A stretch of DNA of 64,000 bases, from the NCBI GenBank assembly GCA_036852015.1, contig JAANDG010000560.1, positions 31,465-95,464 of the forward strand. Direction: 5' to 3'. Source of the stretch: Pelodera strongyloides. Lineage: Eukaryota; Nematoda; Chromadorea; Rhabditida; Rhabditidae. Under the pieces are notes generated by a model. It saw only the letters and a list, made by a program, of their open reading frames with translations. It did no database searches and was not told where the DNA came from. The translations under genes and the position numbers were made by a program. Numbering within the stretch: the stretch's first letter is position 1; every line of letters starts with the position of its first letter. Of the stretch, positions 40,309 through 51,844 are shown piece after piece.

Positions 40309-43300
40309 TTATTCTTTGATAGGAATATCTTCATTTTCACATGATGAATAAGGTGGTGGTGGCTCGCACCTTTCTACCAATGGAGGATAAAGAGGCGGAG
40401 CGCTCGGCGTACCTGAAAATAAATCTACCAGGCGAGAGTTAGCGAATTCGTGGGTGTTTTCTATTATGTTTATTGCGTAACGTGCCCCTCACAAACAAAC
40501 AAACAAACTGTTGTTTAAGACAAGTGCTGATTGAATTGATTCACGTTACCTGAGCGCGAGTGATCATCATTCATGGTAGGAACCCGCTGCTGTTGGTCGA
40601 CGTTATGTCTCGAAGTACCATTGAATATCACAATTGGTAAAATACAGACAACAGATGAGCCAAAAGTGGACGTGGTGACAACTTCTACCTGGAATAAACT
40701 TCTGAAGTGGCTCTTCACAATCACATTCTCACATATAATTAGAAAACTTAAAAACAGAAGGAAAATTTCTTAACAGCTATAAAAAAAATCACAATGGGCT
40801 TTCCAAGTATTTTGAACCTAACCTAAACGTGAATATTATTTAGTATGAAAAATTTATTATCTATAAAACATTCTCATATTGTTTCAAAATACGGTAGGCG
40901 GTAGGCTCTAGGCACACTTGCCGTGTAGCGCTAGTCATCGTATCGAGGATGAGATTACCTTCAGTTTGTAATACAACTTTATAATAGCGCACTCGAAAGT
41001 TGGAACAACATTAGGCACTTCCAGAAAAGCTTCGATTATGGTGTTCGATCTTGACGGGCAGTTCACTTTCTAAAGGAAACATTTACTTGCGTTGTGTTGG
41101 ATTAGTTGGTTTTGGAACAATTTTGACGACGCCTGGCAAGCTCTGACAGTATCGATTGCCATCACAACGTAAATTTTCGGGGCAATTGCAATTGTGCTCG
41201 TTACCGTTTCCGATGATGCGATCTCGTCCATCGAAGACTTTACATTATTTCCATCTGTTTCGATAAAAGGCACATTCGGTGGAAATTTAGCTCCGTGATG
41301 GAATGCGACAAAGTCGGCACACCCGCAAAGTGTCATTTCGAGCTGAAACGTTTTAATACAACTTTTCAGAGTTGTTTGGCTGATACAGCTTACGTCATAT
41401 GCGAAACTCTTCTCAAATGTGTTATAACACCCGGTTATAAACTGGAGATGTGCCTTTCAACTTTTTGTACAGCGGGGTTGTATATCTCCAGGCATTATCA
41501 AGACCCGTTTTCCGGTAGAGACTTCCGCTCGTAAGTACACATCAAAATGTTATAGATCAACTTGGTACCGTACATTTTCCACATCCTTAGAAGTGCGATT
41601 AGCGATTGCTACTGTTGCCAGTATTGTCTCTCCAATAGAAAATGCAGTTTTCGGAAGTGTCACCTACAAAAAGGCTACTACCACTAGTATGATACGGGAA
41701 ACATGAAAAACGGATTGTTTAAAAAACGAAAACCATCATTCAGCTCTAAAGCAATACAATGACCGGTATTTGAAAAGCATGTTTCGTCATGCAATATAAG
41801 CAAACAGCTGAGTGATAGTTAGCGATTTTGTGCGTAATTTTATTCACTTACTGTCACATGCATGTTCAATTGATTCTAACGGTTTAAGTTAAAGGGCATG
41901 TCAATGCAGATTATATAATTTCTCACGGAAATTCTATAACGCGCTATACCGTAGTTAAAAAACGTGTTTTTCCTGTTTCCTCTCTGGCATGCGATGTGTC
42001 AAATGCGCATCCCTTTTCCTCTCGTTGTCGCGCGCCCTCTCTTTTTCTATGCTGACTATCGGCCTCGTGAATTCAAACGGTCCTGTGACGGACATTAATT
42101 CTGATTTTGTGCACACGACCCGAATTCCATGTTGAAGGAATTATTCAGAGGTGTTTGAAATTGTTTTTCTTCTTACCAAGAAGATTTCGTCTACTCTTGT
42201 TTAGAGCATTGTCATCGCGATAACTCGTCAAAAAACTCTCATGATAGTTCGCATGAATCCATGAGACCTCTCATGAGAGGTGGGCGGGGCTTGGGGGTGA
42301 TACTTTGGAAAAGTATCGCGAACAAGCCACCTCTCATCTCGCGATACCTGGTGAGTCGCGAGAGTTGTTGCAAAAGTTTCATGAGACTACAACAGGTCTC
42401 GAGATGCAAACTTTATTTCTTACACGATAACTTTTTGGAAATTATTGGACTTACTGAAATAGAAATTTTGTACATAATTTCTATTTGTGCAACAGTTCTA
42501 ATATGCAAAAAATTTGTTAGGCAATAGAATCAAACAAAATCAAAAACCGTTCTCTAACCAGCTGTAAGTATACCTGCGAATTGCAAATTATTTCGTTCCA
42601 AAAAAGTGTATTATTCCAACAACGGTTATTTCAAATCAACAACCACTTCCCATTTACAGCATTTGTTTTCTTTGCAAAAGAGGATTGTATTCTGTCTCCT
42701 TTTCAAGTGAGTGCCTGCCCTTTTATAAGAGCAAAGAGCGCACATATAAGCTAACGCCCGCAGAGTGCGCCGCAGAGAGTGAGTACCCTATATAAGCAGC
42801 CGCAGAAAAAAGCGGCAGAACCACCCCGCCGGTGACCCTCAGTGTGGTCAAAAGTAACAAAAGTGTAGGGCTTAAGACAACACAATGTGGCAGATCGGGC
42901 GTGTGTGCACCAAACGTACTTTGATGCCACCTATTGGAGTTGGATAATTTCTTGAGAGTTGGATGATGCCCAAAAATAAGCGGAAATGTTGATTTTTTGT
43001 ATGAGGATCATTTCTGTATCTTTCGAAAGAGAATTTCACGCATGTAAACGTGACGTGTCTCGCTTACTTTAATTGTTTCATTTTTGCAGCGAAAAAGCCC
43101 CTTGAATACACTGAATCAGAAAATTTGCGCAATGAAATGATCTTCGTAGAGGAAAGTAACGAGTGAGCTTATTGGTGTGTATTAGGTTGGAAATATTACA
43201 GCAGACTTCATATCGCATATCAGTTTCTTGCTATGTGCATATATGACCTTTCTTTTTACATTCTCGTCTGTTAAATGTGCTCCGCAGAAATTTTTTGCTT

Positions 43301-45515
43301 ACGTCCAAAATGGCAGTCGAAACCTCTTTTACAAAGCTTTACTGCCTTATTATATTCAATGCGTTAACTTACGCCAAATAACTTAAGTAAACTGTGCTTC
43401 CTGCTTTCTCAACAAAGCATAGTTCGACTCTACAATTTACAAAGTCTCGAGACGTATCGCGAATTTTCAATCATGTGAGATATTTGTAGTCTCATGAAAC
43501 CGCGCGCCGGCTTTCGCGATACCTGCGATCTCCCATCATCACCACAGGCCACGCCCCCATGAGAGCGAGGCACCTCGCGCTCATGAAGGAAAAAAGGCTA
43601 TCGAGAGCTGCGAATTATCATGAAAAAACTATCGATAGCAAAAACTATCATGTAAGCAATGCTCTACTCTTGTTTTCACTTTCCTTAACTACAACAACTA
43701 AACTATTTTTGAAGACAAACATGCAAAACTGCCTTGACATTCCCTTTAACATACCGCAACTACAACTTCTCCCCTACGAAACAGTGGAAGACCAATCTTG
43801 TCACGGCATTTCATTGTTTGCGGTTGCAGAAGCTGTGATGCGGCAGCACTGATGTCGTAAATAGGAGTCACGGAAATGGCCTGAAAGGGATATGTGGCTC
43901 AAATGGCAATGAGTTCGTCTCAAAAGTAATCGGCCTCGGTTCGAGTCTGGTCCATGACAACTTTGAAACCACCACAAAAAAAGTAATCTTCACAAAAATA
44001 TTAAAATGGTTTAAACGAAATAACCTGCTCGTTGATGTGGTCGATCTCCCACGGCCCATCAACAAACCATTTACAATAATAGCGAATACTTCCATATTCG
44101 CTATAGATTTCGGGGAAACATTGCATTGGCAGTTGGAACCTGCAAGTTAAACGTCCAATTATTTTAGACGAACGTATTGCTGGAACACTCAGCAAAGCCG
44201 TGAAGCAGTGGATTATCTGTAGAAAGAGGGACAGGGAAGGACCACACTCGTCGCCTCTGGCGATCACTGCAGGAGGGCGCCAGGGGGTGCATGAACGTCA
44301 TATGATGCACGATGGGCAAGTTTCGGCTCACCTGACGCGCGTTTCCTAAAGGTGCGTCACTGGTGCTTCATCGGACCTTGAACTCCCGTGCCGCACCTGT
44401 GACCTGTGACTGGTGTAAGCTTGTCGACAGAAGGGAAACTGGGAAACTAACTGAAACGTGAAGTGATGTTCGCCAGCGGGTAGTTCCTCCTCTTTCCCAG
44501 TGCCCCAGAGAGTTCTTTCCTCGTCAATAATTGGAACAAGACCACTGTGGTGTTCCGTTACACTCCTGGTGTGACCACCTCTACAATATTTCACTGTCAG
44601 ATCTACATTGTTGGCTCTTCCTTTTCTGTTATTCGGATGGAATTTAAGTTGTTCTCTTGATCATATCATTGTGATGTATAAAATGAAATAATTATCAGGC
44701 GAATGAGTATGCTTACAATTAGGTACGTTATTGTTTATTTAACAGTAAATGCGTCTAAGCTTTGGAATATTTTCGCAGTTTAACACGTACACACTAATAC
44801 TATGGCGGTGCTTCCAGCTAGTCGTTGCCTCTCCAGTTAGAAGTAACTTCACATATAGTGCAGGAACGTCATGCTTGAGCTGAAACCAGCGAATGTTGGA
44901 TGGAGTAATCTCTCGCGAGAACATTTTGCCTGTGCCCTACCATTCGTGCCGATAGTAAAGTACCCCTCATTTTTCACGAAGGAGTCTATATTGGCGGTTG
45001 GAGCGAAACACGGAAACGGGTCTGGAAACAATATTATATACAGCCATTTTCTTCCACATATGCTAGTTGTGGAACGAATTAGGGAATTAGGCTATTACTC
45101 TAATTTATCCGCACCTATGTATTATGTATTCTGTGTAAGAAAACCAGTGTTGTCCATGCGTTTCAAAAACGTAAACGGGCCAGCACTTCGAAATTTGTTC
45201 ATGCAAACAACTGTTCAAAGCTGCACACCAGTTTTACAACGCATACTCCTATGTTTTGCTTTTTTTGCCCACATCCTATGAGAACAAAATTTACTATTAT
45301 ACCTTTATCGCTTTACATGCATTATCCACTAACAGTGAGCTAAACTACGATACGGCAGGTGCCCGGCCTACGTTTTGAAAACCGACTGTTACTTGCTTTA
45401 GCTAACAAACTCAAAACAAGCCGCCTACTTGAAGAATAACGGTTCCGCTCACGACCGACCCGGGAAGGAACTGGTTGATTCCTTGTGCAAATTCAATCCG
45501 TGATTTTATTCCCAT
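40309..45515 (-). CDS. Arrestin-domain protein, tandem gene C (probably intact)
   Basis: Exons are 45515-45429, 44879-44795 or -44793, about 44602-44452, 44139-44025, 43880-43755, 41663-41574, 41342-41205, 41069-40959, 40688-40550 and 40412-40309, about 382 residues. Signatures are FLPGSVVSGTVILQ, LLLTGEATTSWKH, LPAGEHHFTFQFQLPMQC, GETILATVAIANRTSKDV, and tail motifs PPLY and PPPPY ending IPIKE. The junction of exons 2 and 3 is the one uncertain point: GTAG at 44606-44603 is the plausible acceptor, and it needs the GTGTGT donor (exon 2 end 44795) to keep frame. A TTTGCAG acceptor lies just before the start. The LTR element inserted 53 bp past its stop codon, so its 3' UTR or terminator may be affected. 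The intron 43755-41663 carries a MULE-like element. Role as for gene A. Confidence 0.82.
42203..43665. mobile_element. MULE-like non-autonomous element in arrestin C intron
   Basis: ACTCTTGTTT (10 bp) flanks it directly on both sides (42193-42202 and 43666-43675). The element begins AGAGCATTGTC and ends GCAATGCTCT. Longer, imperfect inverted arms share GTTTCATGAGACTACA and CGCGATACCTG-type words on both sides. No transposase was seen. A 9-11-bp duplication is typical of Mutator-like elements, hence the label. Confidence 0.75.
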
Positions 45516-46381
45516 TAGGGCTCGTCTGCAAACTTTCATGATTCGAGTATTCACGCATATTTGTTTTTAAAACTAACACTAAATACTCATAATTTGCTAA
45601 TATAGAACTTTTTAGATTCCTGACACCGCTCCCTAGATTCACTTTCTATAAAATAGATACATGACACGGTTTTACGTACTTCGAATAAAAACAAAGCGTC
45701 AACAGAAAAAATGCTTTATGATCAATAAAATAAAAAAAATGTGCGAAAAAAAACCAAGCCATCGTATTTTCATGTGTGCGAGAAATTAAATTCCACAATG
45801 CACACAGTACTCTGGTCCTCAGGCGCGCAGCGCGCAAATGCGTAACCGCGTCCGCAGAAAAAAGATTGCAACTTTGCATTGAAAAATTTGAGACACAGAG
45901 AAACCTCTTTTCTGCGTCTCCGCCTTTCCCATGTTTAAAAACCATCCCTGTCCCGCGAACGCGGTTACGCATTTGCGCGCTGCGCGCCTGAGAACGTAGC
46001 ACGGTAATGTAATTTAGATGGAGATAATAACACCTAAAAGCAACTTCCGTTTCTTGTTAATCATACAAAACAAACCAGCTGTAAAAAAGAAAGAAATGAA
46101 TCAACTATTATGCATAAAGCGAAATTGTATACCAGACGACAAACGACAGTAAGTGATAATTTTCAGAGACGAATATTTAAACTGATAAAAAAAACAAATC
46201 AAAGTTAGTGGAAACAGCTATTAATGCTACGAAATCGAGATACCTGTGAAAAACCGGCAAGCAAACAGAAGTAAACGCATATGAAGACCACTAGGAATAT
46301 ACAAACACATGATTAATTAATATGACGAATAAAGAACACTCCTAGATTCGTCCTTTGAATAACATAGTAGAAGTTCTGAGT
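45516..46381. other. Spacer between arrestin genes C and D
   Basis: Holds a family M2 element (45817-45994) and, at 46050-46290, the uninterrupted homologue of the LTR insertion site (GAGATACCTGTGAAAAACCG). The block upstream of A, B and D was not recognised here. Confidence 0.5.
45817..45994. mobile_element. Inverted-repeat MITE, family M2, copy 1
   Basis: About 178 bp with ends CTCAGGCGCGCAGCGCGC and GCGCGCTGCGCGCCTGAG, extended by AAATGCGTAACCGCG and its complement. A second copy is at 59264-59433. Confidence 0.85.
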
Positions 46382-49300
46382 TCATTCTTTAATAGGAATA
46401 GCCTCATTTTCTAATGATGTGTAAGGCGGCGGCGGTTCGCATCCTTGCAATGAAGGATACAGTGGTGGAGCGCTGGGCACAACTAAAAGAGTTACTACCA
46501 TAACGTAAAGTTGGGTTCAGTGTTTGTTTGTTTGTTTCTATGTTGTACGTTACGCTCAATTATGATTAGAATAATACGTGAGCTAACACGTAGAATAATA
46601 CGTGAGCTTGTTTACCTGAGGTATCGTTCACAAAAGCAGCCACAGGAGCATTTGGTTGGATAAAACCAATAAGGGGAAGCGCCGGTTGTGGTGGGTTGGC
46701 TTTATCTCCCATGATGGCAGTACATATTATAATAGGCACTTTACAATCAACAGACGAGTTGAAAGTAGACGAAGTTTCAACTTCCACCTAAAGTGAAAAA
46801 ATGAAAGTACGTTTCCTCAAAAATCTGCGCCAGCGTATTTTAGCTTTGAAATGGACCCCATCACACGAAATGTTTTAATGTTCTCTACAATGTTGTTAAT
46901 GCGAAACATATTATGTTACCTTCAATTTGTAATACACCCTGATGACAGCGCACTCAAATGTTGGGGTAACGTTGGGCACTTCGAGAATAGCCTCAACTAC
47001 GGTATTCGCCCTTGATGGGCAGCTCGCTTCCTGAAGGTAACAAATCTGAGAAGTGAACAAAAAGAGGAAGATACATCAGCTTATTCACGATGCAGTGCTT
47101 CTTTTGAGGCATCGTACATGAATAAAGCTGTTTGCTTATGTAAAATTATTGGTTATCTACTACTTAAGCAGGTTTTTCGGGAAAGGAGCCATAACATTTT
47201 TTCAGCCACATATTTTTTACCTTCGCTATTTGTGACGGCACGTCGGTAGTACACCGACAGCTAACATGGACCGCGAATCGGGCGTTAGCTTGACAATACA
47301 TCAATGAACGAAAGAACTCATGTAATTTTTGGACGGTCGCTCTATGTAATATTTACCGTCTTTGATGAAGTAATCTCCGTCTTCTTATCTTTTACATTGT
47401 GTCCATTTGACTGGACAAAAAGTGAATTGGGCGGAAAATTAGCTCCGTTATGGAATGCCACGTAGTCCGCATACTGGTAAAGGATCAGTTTCACCTAAAA
47501 AGTCTAGAAGTCTTTGTCTGGGTGTTCCGTTGATGCATTGGCACAGGATCGAACACGCAGCAAAACAAACGGCATTATTAACTAAGCATAGATTGCCTAC
47601 GCTGTTGGCAATCTATGCATGATCCTCAACAAAAAGTGATAGAAACAAATAAATGCGTTAGAAATTGTTGAAAAAAGGCAACAATCAAGTTGATACCGTA
47701 CATGTTCCACATCTTTTGAAGTGCGATTATCGATCTCAACAAGCGCAAGGATCGTTTCTCCGATAGCGTACCCAGTCTTGGAGAGATTCACCTGTGAACA
47801 AAGAAGTTTGTACATTTAGTACGTAATCAAATTAGAGGTGCAGAGAGTGTTGTGAATACATAGAGTGTGGTAAGCATCTCCAGCCGTCCAGCCCCGCCAC
47901 GCTATTTCGCACTTGTAACACAGTTTGGTGTACCGTCTGCCTGCGGCTACGGTACGCCAGTTGTTTTTATTCAGTCGAGCTTGCTCCTGGCTCGAGGAGC
48001 AAAGAAACTTTCCAGCAATTTCCGCATTTTGATCGTCGTGGGTCATACAATCAATAGAAATTATAAAATAAGGTCCAATTTGAGGTGACCCTATCCCTTT
48101 AACTAATGATTAAAAAGTTATAATAAGAAAATAGTAACAAGAATGGCTACGATTTAGAAGGAGACATCGGGGCATACCTTAACCGCTACTTCTCCACGAC
48201 GAAACAGTGGCATGCCGATTTTCTCGCAGCGGTTATCTGATTGAGGCTGCATCAGATGCGGCACAGCATTAATGTCACCAATCGGAGTCATCACGGTAAA
48301 GGGCTAAAGCACTTGGAGTCTGCTAAGCAGATACGGACAAAGACTCTAAAGTGATGTTTTGCTGACGCTCACAATCAGCAATTTGTCAGTTCTTTGCTGA
48401 ACGATCTCTTCAACGTTTCTACTTATTGTTAGCAGATGTGCTTAGAAAGAAAAATAAGGACCAATCGTTAGCCAACCAATCGTTAGCCAAACAGTTTTTA
48501 ATACGATAGATAATCACCTGCTCGTTAGTGTGGTCGAATTTCCACGGCCGGTCAACAATCAATTTACAACAATAACGGATATTACCAACACTGCTGTGAT
48601 ATTCGGGGAAACAATGCATTGGCAACTGAAACCTGCAAGATAAACAATAAGTCAACGGTGATTGTAAATTTTTTTCATTCTTTGCATTGCAGCCATGTAC
48701 ATATCTCCGAAAGACTGGTCAGAATCTTGCCAACAGGCCTATTGATTATGTGCTATTTATGTAATCAGTGAAGAAAGTCCGACATTTTTATTCATTCTGT
48801 TGGCCCTTGTCCCTCTAATATATTCGACCTGAATGGAAAACCTGACACGAAAAACTAACTGAAATTTGAAGTGGTGTTCGCCAGCGGGCAGCTCGTCCTT
48901 CTCTCCATTGCCCCAAAGAATGTTTTCCAAGTCGATAATAGAAACCAGACCTTTGTACTCTTCCGAGATAGTCCTGGTTCGGCTCTGACCATCGGGTCCC
49001 GGCCTGTATTTTTTTTTACAAATCATATCCTAGTTGTAAATTTTTGTGTGTGATTTGACTGGTTGGTTTTGATTGCTCTAATCTGGAACACTATGTTCTA
49101 TTAACAATGAAGGCACTCTCTTAGCTCCAATGTAAACAGTATGTATACACAGAGTTCATCATTCTCTGTCTATTTGTGATACTTAGTACCGTAGTGATTT
49201 AATGTTGTAAACAGACGTACACACGAATAGTGCGGTGGTGGGTCCACTGCGTTTTCGCATCTCCATGAACACGCAGCTTCACATATCGAGCCGATACATC

Positions 49301-50073
49301 GTCGTCGAGCTGAAACGCCGAATAGGAACTCCTGCGATGTGCATATGTGTAATGAATTATTATATCTACGAACCGTAATCCGTAATTAAGGGGGAGAGTG
49401 GCACAGTGGCATCGCGTTCTTCTCTAACGCAATCGACCAGAGTTCGATTCGACTCGCAATTTACCCGTGTTTCGCTGCATTCGTCCGGTTTAACTGTGCA
49501 GTTCATATGTTCATCATACGTACAAAACGCATCATACAGCGAATGTTATGTTGTGATTCATGTGATTATGAAAACACGCATCGCAATTCCTCAGTGGCAA
49601 CGAAAAATATCCTGAACAATGGATCAGGATCAGGAATTTCACGAAGATCGGTCGCAATTCACCACAACATGAAAGGCGAGCGACGGATTGACATGACGCA
49701 CAATTTCAAAAATGATAGTTGTAGAATTAGTATAGCAATGAATATGTCGAAGTGTCCACAAGCCGGTATGACGCCAGAACAAAGCGAAATTAGCGACAAC
49801 GTTTGCGTAGAGTATGGGAACGATTAAAATGTCGGGTAATGCCAGGATCCAATGATCAAAGAGAAATTGGGCGCTTCCTCAAACTTTGTTGATTAAACTA
49901 CGGTACTTCGCATGCCACCCACTGTACGACTATACAAACGCTAAAGCCTATGTACAATACAAAAAAAAAAATACATATGAACTAACTTCAAGAATAGCAG
50001 TTCCGCATACGAACGACCCGGGAAGGAACTGGTTGATTCCTTGTGCAAACTCAATCCGTGATTCTATTCCCAT
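46382..50073 (-). CDS. Arrestin-domain protein, tandem gene D (intact, 10 exons)
   Basis: Exons are 50073-49987, 49309-49223, 49029-48860, 48632-48518, 48303-48178, 47791-47702, 47494-47357, 47030-46920, 46787-46616 and 46482-46382. Every junction is in phase and the sum gives 398 residues. Signatures are FLPGSFVCGTAILE, VKLRVHGDAKTQWTHH, LPAGEHHFKFQFQLPMHC, GETILALVEIDNRTSKDV and FRRGEVAVK, with tail motifs PPLY (371-374) and PPPY (383-386). Exon 3 is 18 bases longer than in A, with a KKK run near its start. An intron holds a 0.3-kb family P3 insertion. Role inferred as in A; among the copies it is the most diverged intact one. Confidence 0.86.
47816..48108 (-). mobile_element. Family P3 element, single longer copy, in arrestin D intron
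   Basis: Reverse-orientation relative of the 1912-2775 array. It shares CACGCTATTTCGCACTTGTA, the CGGCTACGGTA region, TGTTTTTATTCAGTCGAG and an end GACCCTATCCCTTTAA. It contains both the part kept and the part lost in the short tandem units. Confidence 0.7.
49388..49465 (+). other. tRNA-like sequence, TCT (Arg) anticodon position, likely pseudogene
   Basis: A-box TGGCACAGTGG and B-box-like AGTTCGATTCG. A perfect 5-bp anticodon stem GCGTT/AACGC encloses loop CTTCTCT with T at position 33 and TCT as anticodon. The T-arm and acceptor stem do not pair well, so it is probably a decayed tRNA or SINE head. It lies in the first intron of arrestin D. Confidence 0.4.
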
Positions 50074-51844
50074 CAGGACTCTTACTACTTTATACTGAAA
50101 GGCCCAAGCTATGATTTATATTATAAATTGCATTGTAATAGTCACACAACACACAACCGCAAAAAAACGAATCAGGTGGCGCGCTGCCCAGCCTACAATA
50201 ATCATACACGTTTGTTCAACTTTGCACATCAGAAAGAAAATGAATTATAAAAAACACGATATGTCAATTTCAAAGATACTAAAAAACTCCATTTGAAACT
50301 TTGAATAAACACAATTGCAAACAAGAGCAGTGACGCGACCAAAAAATAAACAACGTTGGAAAAAAAACACGGAAACCGCTGCAGATGATGCTGGAGAATA
50401 TTTGGAAATGATTTTAAATGCAGATCTTTTTAAACATAAATTAGAAATCATTAAAGTGTTTTTATAAATAGTTTTTATCCGTCGCCGTTTGTATTTTATA
50501 GCATTTTAAAGAACAATTCCTGGCCATGAACAGGAACGGGCAAAAGAGGCGAGTGCGGCAGTGGTCGATGATGGGAGAGAATGAACGAAAGGGAGAGCGC
50601 AAGAGAAGCACACATGCACAGAGACAGATGTGCGGGTGCAAAATGTGAATGCCCTGCGTTCTTTGCGTTTTCAAAAAAAGGCAAACTATACTGCGATCAC
50701 AACCCGTAATGGGTGAACAGGCAAAGCGAAATTGCAACTATTCATAAAAAGATTAGTATCAAATTTAAAAAAAATGAATAGTGAACAAAACAATTAGTAC
50801 TAAAGCAAAAAGCGAATCTGTTTGATATATGACTCTCAATAAATCTAAACGCGCGTGTTATTTCGTGAACCTATTATAAAATAAAAACAAGATATGTCAA
50901 TTTCAATAAAGGTACTAAAAACAGCCTTTGAAACTTTGAATAATCAGTAACGAAAGACACGGCTCTCCCTGATTCCCTGATGAGTACCGGCCTTGCTTTA
51001 TATGATTTATTGACTATTATGTTCCAAATTTATTTTCTCAGTGCTGTGCATTTTTTTATGTTTGTTATTTGTTAAAGCTTTCAGTTCTAGGATACTGTTT
51101 GTGTGCAGAGGATATTTGTTAGTGAATAATTTTATCCTGTTAAGATGCATGTATTTCGGATTATTGGCCTCAGATGCTTGTGGCGACAGTTTGTTTGAAT
51201 CACGAACAAGCATGATCCTAAATATAGCAAGAGATTCGAATAAAAGATATACAAAGGCAATTAGATTAAATCAAAGGCAATAAAGGAGCGTTATATGGTT
51301 AGATCTGTATTTTTGAAGCACTCTGTAGGGACATTGTCAGCAACAACAACAAAACGGTTACTTTGTCCGGTCATGTTCGTTAGCCTAACGCCGGATGTGT
51401 ACATTTTTTTATCACAAAAGCTTATCTGATTGTCACATATGTTCAAATGAAAATGTGCAAAAACAATAAGGAGTCACCGGTGGTACACAAACACTAAAAT
51501 GCGAAGATTTATTTGTATTATGGCAGGCAGTAAAAAGGCTATTCGATATTATATTAACAACCCATATAATTATTTCTTAGACAATACTGAAACTGAACTA
51601 CCCATTCATTGAACGAACACGAGCAATATTATAAAATTAACAATTTACGCCAGCACCATAGAAAGCAAAATAGTATGCCATATCTTAACATGAACTATAC
51701 TGTGCGTACCCTACCGTCGACAATGAATCTACGTATAAAATTGGTTTTCCGCAAGGTTGCAAACTGCGATGCCATTGAAACCACAACTGATCTGGTCTTA
51801 ATTGCTCAACATGTGAGTGAGATATTGTGGTTTCCGAAAACCTT
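50074..51844. other. Spacer between arrestin genes D and E
   Basis: Includes 50565-50700, which aligns with the block upstream of A and B (GAGAATGAACGAAAGGGAG, then TGCGGGTGCAAAATGTGAAT). No coding sequence or clear mobile element was recognised in the rest. Confidence 0.4.
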
